NCBI GenBank assembly: GCA_002699485.1
Contig: PAAV01000055.1
Coordinates: forward strand, 1-64,000
DNA: 64,000 nt
Reading direction: 5' to 3'
DNA from: Chloroflexota bacterium
Lineage (GTDB): Bacteria; Chloroflexota; Dehalococcoidia; Lucifugimonadales; UBA2962
Below the pieces are notes generated by a model. The model saw only the letters and a program-made list of their open reading frames with translations, was not told the origin of the DNA and ran no database searches. The position numbers were made by a program, and so were the translations under genes. This document shows positions 1-10,310 of this stretch, in pieces. Positions within the stretch are counted from its first letter, which is position 1; each line of letters begins with the position of its first letter.

Positions 1-534
1 ATGAATACAAATTGTACAAAATTTGTTCATAAACCATGGTTGAATTTTATTAAGAAGTTGAAAAGAGTTATGATCATGGCGAGTATTGATGGAATTGGTC
101 CTGTGGGCGAATGGGTTAGATTGGGTATGAAAATGGATGTCTGGGAAAGAATTGCTTTGAGATGGAAAGATTTATTGAAAGATAACAAAGAGTATACTTA
201 TGGGGATTTGACAAGTGGAGTATGGTCAAATTTTGTTATGACAAATTATAATATATTTAATGTTGATGATACAGAAAAATATTTAACATCATTGGGTATT
301 AGAATGAGAAAAACAAATTGTTTTACACCTGAATGTTTAAGTCCAGAATATTTGCCTGATGAAATAAAAAAAGAATTACCAAATGATAAATTTATTCAAA
401 GCGTATTAAATAATAATGATTATAATATTGATTATTGTAGAGAATTTATGATTTATACGAAGTATCTGGAGACTTTTCAAAAAGCACCTGAAGAAGCATT
501 ATTCGTTTATAGAAAATTAGAAGAATACTTATGA
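1..534 (+). CDS. Radical SAM (twitch/SPASM-type) protein, C-terminal part only; gene is cut by the window edge
   Basis: MIMASIDGIGPVGEWVRLGMKMDVWERI matches the strand-6 region of paralogs in the window (e.g. NISIDGIGKIAEYVRYGTTWSRFERHW at 15699..16754); no CxxxCxxC because the N-terminus lies outside the window. Confidence 0.75.
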   Translation: MNTNCTKFVHKPWLNFIKKLKRVMIMASIDGIGPVGEWVRLGMKMDVWERIALRWKDLLKDNKEYTYGDLTSGVWSNFVMTNYNIFNVDDTEKYLTSLGIRMRKTNCFTPECLSPEYLPDEIKKELPNDKFIQSVLNNNDYNIDYCREFMIYTKYLETFQKAPEEALFVYRKLEEYL

Positions 535-1262
535 TTATTGATATTTTTGGGGATAGTTTTTCTGATACTTCAATTAGACAACAAGATAGTGATACTTGGA
601 CTGATATATTGGAGAATAATTATAATTTTAAACTTAAAAATTATTCAAAACATGGTACGGGAGCCCAATGGTGTGTAGAAGAATTTATGAAATTAGATGA
701 GCATGGTGATTTTTTACTTTTTTGTTTTCCAGATATGAATAGAGTTGCTTTTGAATATTTTAATGAAAATGAACAAGCACATGCATTATTAATTTATAAT
801 TTAATGAAAGATCAAGATTTTACTTTTCCAGATACTATTAATAAAAATATTATTGACAAATCAGATAGAATATTTAAAGATTTTGAATCGTTTTATACTT
901 CTGGATTATATAGAATTTTAGAAGTTCTTTTTGTGAGTTTTATTTTATCTAAATCTAAGCATTATAATAAAATATTAATTTGGCCATCATCTGGATTAGG
1001 ATATCCTTTTAGATTTTATAGTGATAAAATTGAAATTCCAAGTAATTGTTTTATAGTAAATAAAAGTATACATTTAATTGCACAATTAGAAATACAGAAA
1101 GAAAAACCAAATAAAAATAATACATTTACATTTGGTAAAGATTCTAGAAATAATCATTTATCATATGAAAATCATATTATTTTTGCAAAACAAATAAATG
1201 ATTTTTTTATTAGCAATGTTCGACCCAACTATGAGGAATTTAAACTCGCATGTGGCCATTAA
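531..1262 (+). CDS. SGNH/GDSL-like hydrolase
   Basis: N-terminal DIFGDSFSD (GDS block), HGTGAQW, LLFCFPDMNR, C-terminal NHLSYENH; paralogous layout to 7801..8649 and 25508..26473. Confidence 0.65.
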   Translation: MIIDIFGDSFSDTSIRQQDSDTWTDILENNYNFKLKNYSKHGTGAQWCVEEFMKLDEHGDFLLFCFPDMNRVAFEYFNENEQAHALLIYNLMKDQDFTFPDTINKNIIDKSDRIFKDFESFYTSGLYRILEVLFVSFILSKSKHYNKILIWPSSGLGYPFRFYSDKIEIPSNCFIVNKSIHLIAQLEIQKEKPNKNNTFTFGKDSRNNHLSYENHIIFAKQINDFFISNVRPNYEEFKLACGH

Positions 1263-2248
1263 AAATAAATCAAATAAGAAGATTGCAATTAGAAATAACT
1301 TCATTTTGTAATGCTCAATGTCCTTCATGTGAACGTGCAAAATATGATGTTTTACCAGAATTTGTATATAAAAAACATCTTAATTCGTTAGAAATATCAT
1401 TAAAACAGTTAAAAAAATGGTTGCCTCTTGATAAGTTAACTTCATTAATGCACATACATCTTTGTGGTAATATAGATGAGCCCACATTACATCCTGAACT
1501 TTTTGATATTTGTAAATGGCTTGAAGAGTCTTTACCAGAACATGTTTGGATTCATATTTCGACTAATGGTGGAACTAGAGATAAAAAGTTTTGGAAACAA
1601 ATGGCAAGTCTTAAAAGAACTTTGATTATTTTTGGAATAGATGGATTAGAAGATACAAATCATATTTATCGAAAAAATGTAAAATGGAAGAAATTAGAAG
1701 AAAATTTTAAGATATATATAAAATATGGAGGTACAGCATCTTGGCAATTTATAGTTTTTGAACACAATAAACATCAAGAAAATATTGCTAAACAAAAATC
1801 TAAAGATGAGGGTTTCGTTTCTTTTAATACCGTATACTCATCAAGAGAAAATTATGAAGTTGAAGGAATTAAAAAAGAACGAAAAAGCAATTCTTGTGTA
1901 AAGTGTAAGGCAACATATTTTAATTATGAATTAGAAGAATCGTTTTTTATTGATGTGAGAGGTAATATTTGGCCTTGTTGTTGGATGGGAACTAATGATG
2001 TGTCAAATTTTGATGTTGTTCCTAAAATAGGATATCAATTTGGTCATTTTTTGAGTCATAATTTGAATTATGATTCTTTTGAAAATATTATTAATGGTGA
2101 TATGTTTTCTTATCTTTGGGAAAATTTACACAGATTTGATGTTTGTAATCAACATTGTAAAGAAAATGTTTCTGACACTTTTGATTGGGATATACAAAAA
2201 CAATGGATGTCAGAATCACAAATTAAATATTATAACGAAAGGAATTAA
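1250..2248 (+). CDS. Radical SAM protein with C-terminal SPASM-like cysteines (type A)
   Basis: SFCNAQCPSC (CxxxCxxC); HLCGNIDEPTLHPE; ISTNGG; C-terminal GNIWPCCWMG and CNQHC. Confidence 0.9.
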   Translation: MWPLKINQIRRLQLEITSFCNAQCPSCERAKYDVLPEFVYKKHLNSLEISLKQLKKWLPLDKLTSLMHIHLCGNIDEPTLHPELFDICKWLEESLPEHVWIHISTNGGTRDKKFWKQMASLKRTLIIFGIDGLEDTNHIYRKNVKWKKLEENFKIYIKYGGTASWQFIVFEHNKHQENIAKQKSKDEGFVSFNTVYSSRENYEVEGIKKERKSNSCVKCKATYFNYELEESFFIDVRGNIWPCCWMGTNDVSNFDVVPKIGYQFGHFLSHNLNYDSFENIINGDMFSYLWENLHRFDVCNQHCKENVSDTFDWDIQKQWMSESQIKYYNERN

Positions 2249-2631
2249 TGTCGTTAGGAGTACATCACATTGATATTTCACTAGAGAACATTCCTGGTAA
2301 ATTAGATGATATTAAAACTAAGAGGCTTGTTGAACATAGTGCGGGTAATGGTATTAATGGAGGACATACCCCAAAAATTAATTGGGCAGAACTAGCTACT
2401 TTTATTAGGGCCGCGGCAAGTACAGATGATGAAGAAGCCTTTTTAGCAAAAATAGAATCATTTGTTCTTCCAACGAAAGCTGATGTTTTAAGTGTGTCTT
2501 CAAATTCAACTTTTGTAGAAGGAATTATAAAAAATGTAAATAAGCAAATAGTTTATTTGTATAAAGGAACTAGCGGTGATATTGATACGTATTTAGCTAG
2601 TGATGATGATAATTATATTGACTATGGTTAA
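2248..2631 (+). CDS. Small Cys-free protein of unknown function inside the radical SAM cluster
   Basis: 127 aa ORF in phase with the coupled gene train (start overlaps the preceding stop); no recognised motif. Confidence 0.6.
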   Translation: MSLGVHHIDISLENIPGKLDDIKTKRLVEHSAGNGINGGHTPKINWAELATFIRAAASTDDEEAFLAKIESFVLPTKADVLSVSSNSTFVEGIIKNVNKQIVYLYKGTSGDIDTYLASDDDNYIDYG

Positions 2632-2640
2632 TAATGAATA

Positions 2641-3690
2641 ATGCCACGATGTAATAAAATGTATAATCATTTGGATTTTTATAATCCAGATGGTAGCGTA
2701 ACCCCATGTTGTCATTTCGATAAGGGAAAAACAAAATTCGGTTGGAACTCATACATACCAAAAATTAAATATTTTGAATGGTATGATATGAGAGAGAGAA
2801 TGTCTGAAGGATGGATTCCTGAATGTCATATTTGTGAGAATCAAGAAAAATTAGGATTCGAATCAATGAGACAGGAGTGGAATAGTAGAAGTTCTTCTTC
2901 AATAGGAATTGAAGGTATCGAATTAGCATTAGATTATACTTGTAATTTTATGTGTAGAATGTGTACCCCTGCACTATCTACTTCATGGAGAAAATATGAT
3001 GAAGATTGGGAACGATTTGATGGTCATTTTTGGAGTCCAGTCCATAATCATAGTTCTTTAGATTATTTAAAAACACTTAATTTATCAAATTTAAAAACTG
3101 CTAGAGTTGTTGGTGGGGAACCCTTTTTATCAAATAGTCTTCAGGAATTTTTAGATATTTTACCAAGAGGATGTGAAATAGTATTTGATACAAATGGTTC
3201 TATATTTCCTGATCAAAAAATTGTAGATATATTATTAGATAAATTTAAAGTTCAAGTAGATATTAGCATAGATGCTATTGGAGATTTGGCTGAATGTATA
3301 AGATTTGGAACTATTTGGGAAGAAGTAAATAAAAATATTGATAAACATTTTGATACATGGAATTTAGTAAATATTCATACTACAATAAGCATTTTAAATG
3401 TGAATCGCATTAATGATATTTACGATATATGGAATGATAGATGTGTGATGAATAATTTAACCCACCCCAATTTTTTAAGACCAGAACAAATACCTATTGA
3501 ACAAAGACAATCTTGGAAAATACCTAGTTTAAGAGGTGTGGGAGATTTTAATAATTTAATATTAAGTGATTTATCAGTTGAATATGAATATAAAAAGTGC
3601 ATAGATTTTTTAAAAACTTGTGATAAACATCAAGGTATTAAATTTAAAGATGTGAATTCTGAAATATGGGAAATTATAAATGGATATTAA
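2641..3690 (+). CDS. Radical SAM protein with N-terminal twitch-like Cys module (type B)
   Basis: N-terminal GSVTPCCHFD and CHICENQEKLG, then DYTCNFMCRMC; VVGGEPF; DISIDAIGD. Confidence 0.9.
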   Translation: MPRCNKMYNHLDFYNPDGSVTPCCHFDKGKTKFGWNSYIPKIKYFEWYDMRERMSEGWIPECHICENQEKLGFESMRQEWNSRSSSSIGIEGIELALDYTCNFMCRMCTPALSTSWRKYDEDWERFDGHFWSPVHNHSSLDYLKTLNLSNLKTARVVGGEPFLSNSLQEFLDILPRGCEIVFDTNGSIFPDQKIVDILLDKFKVQVDISIDAIGDLAECIRFGTIWEEVNKNIDKHFDTWNLVNIHTTISILNVNRINDIYDIWNDRCVMNNLTHPNFLRPEQIPIEQRQSWKIPSLRGVGDFNNLILSDLSVEYEYKKCIDFLKTCDKHQGIKFKDVNSEIWEIINGY

Positions 3691-4480
3691 AATACCTAAA
3701 GAAGTGATACGTTATAAACCAGAAGTCATGGAAAAATTATATGAGCAGGGATTTTTTGATGATACTGATACAATGCATGATAAGTTTGATTTTATTAAAA
3801 ATAATGTTAAGCAAGATTTTTATAAACGTCCTGTAAAAAATATTGGTATGTGGTTGTCGGGCGGTGCTGATAGTGCAATGCTTGCTTATTTATTATGTAA
3901 AAAAATAAAAGAAGAAAAATTAGATATTAAATTTCATCCATTTTCTGTGAGAAGGGGAAGAGGGTGGAATCCAATTTATGCTGGACATGTAATAGATTTT
4001 ATTGAAGAGCAACTTGATTTTAAAATGCAAGATCATGTTATTTATTATCCTGACATAACTAATGAATATCAACGAGAAACTAAAGAATTTAGAGATAGAG
4101 ATATTGACAATTTTAATTCAGGAACAGTAGACATTTTATATAGTGGAATTACTGCTAATCCTCCTGACAATGATAAAACTATTCCTAAAAATAAAGAACG
4201 CACAAGAGATGAATCGGCTGAAAGACCATTAGAGACTTGGAGTGGATTTGCTCATTATATGAATCCTTTTTTTCAGATTAATAAAAAAGATATTAAAAAA
4301 TTATATGACAAATATAAATTAACACATACTTTATTTCCTATCACAAGAAGTTGTGAAGGATCTGATTATGAATCTGGTAATTACACATATCATTGTGGAA
4401 AATGTTGGTGGTGTAAAGAAAGACTATGGGCATTTGGTTTTTTAGATAATCATTCAAAACATCAATATATTTATGAGTGA
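3680..4480 (+). CDS. PP-loop ATP pyrophosphatase (QueC/asparagine-synthase-like)
   Basis: MWLSGGADSAMLAYLL (SGGxDS PP-loop); C-terminal CGKCWWCKER zinc-type cluster. Confidence 0.8.
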   Translation: MDIKIPKEVIRYKPEVMEKLYEQGFFDDTDTMHDKFDFIKNNVKQDFYKRPVKNIGMWLSGGADSAMLAYLLCKKIKEEKLDIKFHPFSVRRGRGWNPIYAGHVIDFIEEQLDFKMQDHVIYYPDITNEYQRETKEFRDRDIDNFNSGTVDILYSGITANPPDNDKTIPKNKERTRDESAERPLETWSGFAHYMNPFFQINKKDIKKLYDKYKLTHTLFPITRSCEGSDYESGNYTYHCGKCWWCKERLWAFGFLDNHSKHQYIYE

Positions 4481-5237
4481 TATATTATTGAACTACGGTT
4501 TAGTTTTAGACAAATATAAGTTAGAAGAACGTAATAGACTTTTTAAAAATTATCAACAGTTTTATTATTTTCCAAATTATTTGCCTGACTCAAAATCAAA
4601 TACAATTTATTTTTTTGATGATAATGACATAGATTTAATTTTTAATATATTTGGTTCTAATGTAAAAATATTTTATTATGAAGAATTGTATTTTGAATAT
4701 GTAAAGCATTTTAAAAAATACGTTGAAGGTGTTAAATCAATGTTTACACATAAAAACGAATATGAAATATTGAACGATTTACAAGAAGTGTTAAATGAAT
4801 ATATTTATTTTTATGATTATTATAAGCATGTAAAACCCGATTATACTTTTTTATCTAATTCATTTAGATTTTATGACAAAGAACCAAAATTAGAAAAGAA
4901 TTGGTTTTACTATAATAAAATTTTATATAGTAAAGATTTAAAAAAGAAAGTAGATTATGATATTGCTTATGGATTTTTTAATATTAATAGAGAAAAATAT
5001 AAAAAAATGATAGAGATATCAAAAGAAAAGTTTAATAAGTTTTTTGATAATCCTGATTTTGATTTTGATGCAGAAAGAATAAGATATCATATTATGTCAG
5101 AATTAGAATTAAAACCAATACCATTTAAATTAAGAAAAACGTATTATAAAGATTTTAAAACATTTGGAAAAAAACCTAGACTTAATAAAACACAAATAGG
5201 ATGTGAAAAAATTATAAAAGGTATGCATGATCTATGA
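4473..5237 (+). CDS. Hypothetical protein, Tyr/Phe/Lys-rich
   Basis: 254 aa ORF coupled to both neighbours; no recognised domain. Confidence 0.6.
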   Translation: MSDILLNYGLVLDKYKLEERNRLFKNYQQFYYFPNYLPDSKSNTIYFFDDNDIDLIFNIFGSNVKIFYYEELYFEYVKHFKKYVEGVKSMFTHKNEYEILNDLQEVLNEYIYFYDYYKHVKPDYTFLSNSFRFYDKEPKLEKNWFYYNKILYSKDLKKKVDYDIAYGFFNINREKYKKMIEISKEKFNKFFDNPDFDFDAERIRYHIMSELELKPIPFKLRKTYYKDFKTFGKKPRLNKTQIGCEKIIKGMHDL

Positions 5238-6288
5238 TGAATTTTCGCAATTAAAAGAATGTATTGTTGGTATATCTTATAAACATGTAGATATTAATGG
5301 ACTTGATAGAGTAGTTGAAGAAACGAATGAGGATCTTCAAGGACTTCAACATATATTAGAAGATTTAGGTGTAAAAGTTCATCGACCAGAACAACCTGAA
5401 TTTTCTTTAGATGTTCATCATCCTATTATGCCAAGAGATATATTTGGATTTTATGGTACTAAAATGATTCAAACATATGGTGCAATATATTCAAGACAAC
5501 AAGAATTAGAATGTTATAAAGAAATAGAAAAATCTTATATGTGGAATCATCGTTATGAATTGATTAGAATGTGGAAGCCTGATATAAAAGAAACAGAAGA
5601 ATATGAAATTGAAGAAGCACATTCTAATAGAACAAAACTTCAACAAAGATATGACAAATATAAAGATATGGTATTATGGGATACTGCTAATTTTGCAAAA
5701 TGTGGTGATGTAATACTTCATACTCAATCTGCAGATAAAGATCCTAAAAACGGTAAGGGTACTGAACGAGGACTTGAATGGATGAAATCAATATTATTGG
5801 ATTATAAATTTTTAGATTTTCATTCTTCTGATGGATACAAATATATTGAAGTTCCTGCAGGAGGTCATATTGATGGAAAACTAGCATTACTCAGACCAGG
5901 TTTATTGATGACATGGAGAGAAGAATTTATACCTGAAGAATTAAAATCGTGGGATAAAATAATTATTACAGATAATGCAAAATTTCCTAAAGAATTTAAA
6001 GATACAAAAAAACAAAGATTTTATTCTGATTATGTTGTGAAATATTTAAGCGATTGGACTGGTTATTCACAAGAAACTTGGTTTGATGTAAATTGTTTTT
6101 CGATAAATGAAAAAACAATTATTACAACAGGTCAAGATAAAGAAAATATAAAAAAACTTGAGAAGCATGGAATTGATGTAATTGTTTGGAACTATAGACA
6201 TCGATATTTTTGGGACGGTGGGGCACATTGTTGTATACAAGATACTGTTCGTGAAGGCAAAAAAGAAAATTATGTTAGATTTAAGTAA
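5227..6288 (+). CDS. Amidinotransferase (glycine/inosamine amidinotransferase family)
   Basis: EVPAGGHIDGKLALLRPGLLM (His block) and WDGGAHCCIQD (Cys block); N-terminal MIYDEFSQLKECIVG. Confidence 0.8.
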   Translation: MIYDEFSQLKECIVGISYKHVDINGLDRVVEETNEDLQGLQHILEDLGVKVHRPEQPEFSLDVHHPIMPRDIFGFYGTKMIQTYGAIYSRQQELECYKEIEKSYMWNHRYELIRMWKPDIKETEEYEIEEAHSNRTKLQQRYDKYKDMVLWDTANFAKCGDVILHTQSADKDPKNGKGTERGLEWMKSILLDYKFLDFHSSDGYKYIEVPAGGHIDGKLALLRPGLLMTWREEFIPEELKSWDKIIITDNAKFPKEFKDTKKQRFYSDYVVKYLSDWTGYSQETWFDVNCFSINEKTIITTGQDKENIKKLEKHGIDVIVWNYRHRYFWDGGAHCCIQDTVREGKKENYVRFK

Positions 6289-7054
6289 AAATTATTGTTA
6301 TGATTCTATACTTAGAAATGAAATAAAATCTTTGTATAGTAGTATTAAATTATACAATGTTCCCAATAAAGAATTTGTTTATAATGTTTTGTCAAAAGAA
6401 TTACAAATTTCTATTGATAAAATAGAAACTGGATTTGGTACTATTGATATTATTGATAGGTTATTGAGTTTATTTAAAAATAAAACAGTAACATCAATAG
6501 GACCACATTGGTCAGGCATAAAATGGGTGTGTGAAAAACATGATTTAAAATTTGATGATCATGGAGATATTGCTTATATTGCTAGGCCTAATGGAAGAGA
6601 TGGATTATTAAGAGATATAAATTTTGATGATTATGAATTTGTTATTATTGATGAAGCATATGGTGATTTTTGTGATGATTCATTTATACAACATAATCAT
6701 ATTAATTCTATTGTTATTAAAACATTTTCAAAATCTTTATCCATTCCAGGAATAAGATTTGCCTATTCAGTTTCATCGTCTGAAATTATATCTCAACTTA
6801 AAAATTTATCTTATCGATATTCTATGAATATTGTTGCACAAGATATTATTACTGATGCTTTACATTTAATCGCTCCTCATATAGAACGTATGAAAAAAAC
6901 AAAAACTTTTTTGGAAAATAAATTTGAGCATTTGCCATCTTATTCTAATTTTGTTAGAATGTTAGATAAACCACCATATAAGATACGGGTTCCAAAGATA
7001 GATAATTTTTATAGATTTACATTAGTTGATATGAAAACATTATATGAACTATAA
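6272..7054 (+). CDS. PLP-dependent aminotransferase, fold type I (HisC-like, short)
   Basis: [38 protein letters not shown] (PLP Lys block). Start moved to ATG 6272, in frame with the listed ORF 6182..7054. Confidence 0.8.
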
Positions 7055-7832
7055 TGATTGGAAACGAAGTAAAATAAAATTTTCAAAGAAAAATTTAGGT
7101 CTTTCTCAAATAGAAATATCATTTGCGGATAATTGTAATAGAACTTGTAATTTTTGTCCTTATAGTACGTTTTATGAAGGTACATCTAATTCGTTTTTGT
7201 CAATAATAAATGCTAATCTATTATCTGAACGATTATTTGAATTTGAATATGAAGGAGGGATTACGATATGTGGTAGAGGAGAGCCATTATTAAATAAAGA
7301 AGTGAGTAAATGCATTTCATATTTAAAATTTTGGAAACCATCTCTTATAACAAACGGTGATGTATTATTAAAAAATGATTTAGTTTCTGAATTATTTGAA
7401 CATGGATTAGAAGCATTAGTAATAAGTGAATATGATTCGATTGATAAAATAAAATATTGGAAAGAAACATATTCAAAGTATAATATTTTTGTTAAAGATT
7501 TAATTGAACCAAAAGATAGTGATAATTTTAATAATAGAGGAGGATCTTTTCTGACAATAACAGAGAGTTTAAATGATCCCTGCTATCTTCCATTTTATAA
7601 ATTGATGATCGATTATGATTTAACTGTTCAATTTTGCAATCATGATTGGAAATATAAACATGCTCTTGGTAATTTAAAAACACATAGTATACATGAAATA
7701 TGGACAAGTGATGAAATGAATAATTATCGTAAATTTTTATCAACAGGAGAAAGATCCAATATTAAAATGTGTAAATATTGCGATGTAAAAGGAAATGTGC
7801 ATGGAAAAGAAAGTTTTTATTTTTGGAGATAG
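7044..7832 (+). CDS. Radical SAM / SPASM protein
   Basis: [26 protein letters not shown]-like [19 protein letters not shown] and CKYC. Confidence 0.9.
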
Positions 7833-8649
7833 TTATGCCGATCCAAAAGGCACTCCTAATTACGTTTGGCATAAACGATTGATCGATATATTTTCTAATA
7901 CTCGTAATTTTGCTGTGTCAGGAACAGGTCCTCAACATGCTTTTAGTCTTTTTTATAAGGAGATGACAGACTTTAAAAAAGATGATATAATAATATTTTT
8001 ATTATCAAATCCTTTTAGAATACATTGGCCCGCACATGCTTTGTTTCAGCATTCTTGGGAGTTGTCAGCAATACAATGGAATGGTGAAACAAAAGAAACT
8101 GAATGTGTTTTTCGTAATTATCCTGAAAATTTAAAAAATAGCAAACATATTAAGATTATAAATTATTACAATGAACACAAAAAAGAAATGGATTTTTTTT
8201 ATAAAACATATATGAAGGAATTAGAAGTTTCTAATGAAAAAAATATTTCTTTTTTATACACTATAAGTCAAGCTCTTAATTTAAAACTTATAGTTTTTGA
8301 TGTATTTCCTCGGAATTTCGAAATTCCTATTGCAAGGACAAAGCTGAGTCAACAATTAAATAATAATATAAATTTTCATTTATGTGATCAATCTCTTAGT
8401 ACTATAAGTCATAATGAAGTTTATAAAGAAGAATTACACAAATATGACAATAATTTAAGACAAGGAGATAAAAGAAGAAATCATTTATCTCCAGAAAATC
8501 ATGATATAATGTTTGAATATATTTTAAGTGTGATTGATAATAAATGTTATTTTTCACCTGAATTTAAACAACATTTTCTATATTATGATGAGGTTTATCA
8601 AGAAAATGTACATGTTAAAAACAATCCAATACAATATATTTACGAATAA
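7801..8649 (+). CDS. SGNH/GDSL-like hydrolase
   Basis: [38 protein letters not shown]; ends in QYIYE. Confidence 0.7.
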
Positions 8650-8650
8650 T

Positions 8651-9205
8651 ATGTCTATTTTAAAAACCCTCATAGAATCTAAACAAATTGAAAATGATGA
8701 TCGTATACCTATCATTATCAATAATGATAAAGAGGATTTATGTTTTATGAAACACGGTCCAATAAATTTTTATTGGAATAATTGTTCAGAAATATATGAT
8801 AAAAAAGGACTGAATAGTTTTAAGTCTTGGGATGATATTAAATATTTGGATTTTAAAGTTACAGAACATATGTTTATATATAAAGAATCTTCTGATTGTA
8901 TTAATAATTTTTTATCAAACACACAACCTAAAAAATTACTTCATATTGTTAATACTCATCATGATAATAAATCTTTGTTTGAATTAGATGATTGGGAAAC
9001 ACTTTTGAGGATGTTAAATAAATATAATTTAAGTACTGTTGTTATTGAGGTTGTTAATAAATTTATGTCAAAACCCGAATCTTATCAAATTGGTGTTGAT
9101 GAGTGCAATCGAATAAATGGTGTGGTTCATTATTTTTTGTTTGCAGAACATGATAGATATACTTATTGCAATAAAACGTATACTGATAATGGGAGATTGA
9201 TTTGA
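8651..9205 (+). CDS. Hypothetical protein, distant paralog of 14065..14733
   Basis: NFLSNTQPKKLLHIVNTHHDNK resembles DFLNNNHPEKILHVDMHDWKNK. Start set to ATG 8651, in frame with ORF 8534..9205. Confidence 0.6.
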   Translation: MSILKTLIESKQIENDDRIPIIINNDKEDLCFMKHGPINFYWNNCSEIYDKKGLNSFKSWDDIKYLDFKVTEHMFIYKESSDCINNFLSNTQPKKLLHIVNTHHDNKSLFELDDWETLLRMLNKYNLSTVVIEVVNKFMSKPESYQIGVDECNRINGVVHYFLFAEHDRYTYCNKTYTDNGRLI

Positions 9206-9801
9206 AATTTTATATTGGCTATGATTTATCTAGATCACACGTTTTTGATTATTGTATAAAAAGTATATCAAAATATAAAATTTATTATTATAAAATAGGT
9301 TCATCAGTTTTAAATGAAAATGTATGGTATAGAAAAAAAACTGATACAGATTCGACTGAATTTTCTGTTTGTAGATTTTTAGCTCCTTATCTTTCTGATT
9401 ATGAAGGATGGTCTGTATTTATGGATGATGATTTTTATTGGAAAGTATCGCCTTTTGAACTTGAACAATTTTGTGATGATTCTTATTCTGTTTTAGTATG
9501 TAAACATAATTATGTTCCTAAGAAAAATATTAAATGGGGCAATTTGAATCAATTAAAATATAATAAAAAAAATTGGTCTTCATTGATGTTATTTAATAAT
9601 TCACATCCAGATTGTAAAAAACTTGATATTAAATATGTTAATGAAAGTATGGCGTTAGATTTACATCAATTTAAATGGACAGATAATGTGGGTAGTATTC
9701 CATTAGAATATAATTTTCTTGTTGGTGAATATGAAAACGAAAAAAATGCCAAAGCATTGCATTATACAAATGGTTTTCCAGAGGATTTATGTATAGAATA
9801 G
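9202..9801 (+). CDS. Glycosyltransferase-like protein (GT-A, GT8-like)
   Basis: WSVFMDDDFYWKVSPFEL (DxD-type block); FYIGYDLSR N-terminus; ALHYTNG near the C-terminus; TTG start overlapping the previous stop. Confidence 0.6.
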   Translation: MKFYIGYDLSRSHVFDYCIKSISKYKIYYYKIGSSVLNENVWYRKKTDTDSTEFSVCRFLAPYLSDYEGWSVFMDDDFYWKVSPFELEQFCDDSYSVLVCKHNYVPKKNIKWGNLNQLKYNKKNWSSLMLFNNSHPDCKKLDIKYVNESMALDLHQFKWTDNVGSIPLEYNFLVGEYENEKNAKALHYTNGFPEDLCIE

Positions 9802-10310
9802 AAGATAATTTTTATGATTTTCCAATATTTTTAGGAATATTAGATTTGATTAAAAATAGACCATTTAATCAAGTACCAGAAAAATATGATGGAAAGAGAT
9901 GTTCTTATGGTGAAACTAGACAATATTTAACTGAAGATTCTGATCTTGTTGAACTTATACTTTCTAGATTTCCTTATAGAAAAGATTATAGAAGAAAAAT
10001 AGAAATAGGAAATGATGTAAATGGTTTTTGGTTGAAACCTCATTCTGATCATTCAGCAAAAAGAGATGTTACAGTAATTTATTTTGAAGGACAAGAAAAT
10101 AATGGAACCACTTTTCATTATAAAGATCGTGATGAAACAACTAAATTTATTCCTAATAGAGCGGTTCATTTTTATCCTGACTTAAAAGATACTTATGATT
10201 CTGAAAGCTGGAAGCATTCTGTTAAAAAAATTGATATGAATGTTAGACGAACGGTGATTGTAAATTATGTTGATAATACTTGGAGAGATATAGAAAACTG
10301 TTATGATTGA
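9789..10310 (+). CDS. 2OG-Fe(II) oxygenase
   Basis: LKPHSDHSAKRDVTVIYFE (HxD), SWKHSVKKI (distal His), RRTVIVNY. Confidence 0.75.
   Translation: MYRIEDNFYDFPIFLGILDLIKNRPFNQVPEKYDGKRCSYGETRQYLTEDSDLVELILSRFPYRKDYRRKIEIGNDVNGFWLKPHSDHSAKRDVTVIYFEGQENNGTTFHYKDRDETTKFIPNRAVHFYPDLKDTYDSESWKHSVKKIDMNVRRTVIVNYVDNTWRDIENCYD

Noticed and set aside
2070-2273. + strand ORF of 67 aa overlapping the end of the 1250..2248 radical-SAM gene
   Set aside because: Out-of-frame shadow of a well-supported coding region, no motif, and not needed to fill a gap.
3680-4480. preQ0/7-deazaguanine DNA-modification pathway (QueC-like PP-loop plus radical-SAM as QueE)
   Set aside because: The radical-SAMs are SPASM/twitch-like with CxxxCxxC rather than QueE-like, and no QueD, FolE or Dpd/transglycosylase gene is visible in the window. 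The PP-loop enzyme may act on something else.
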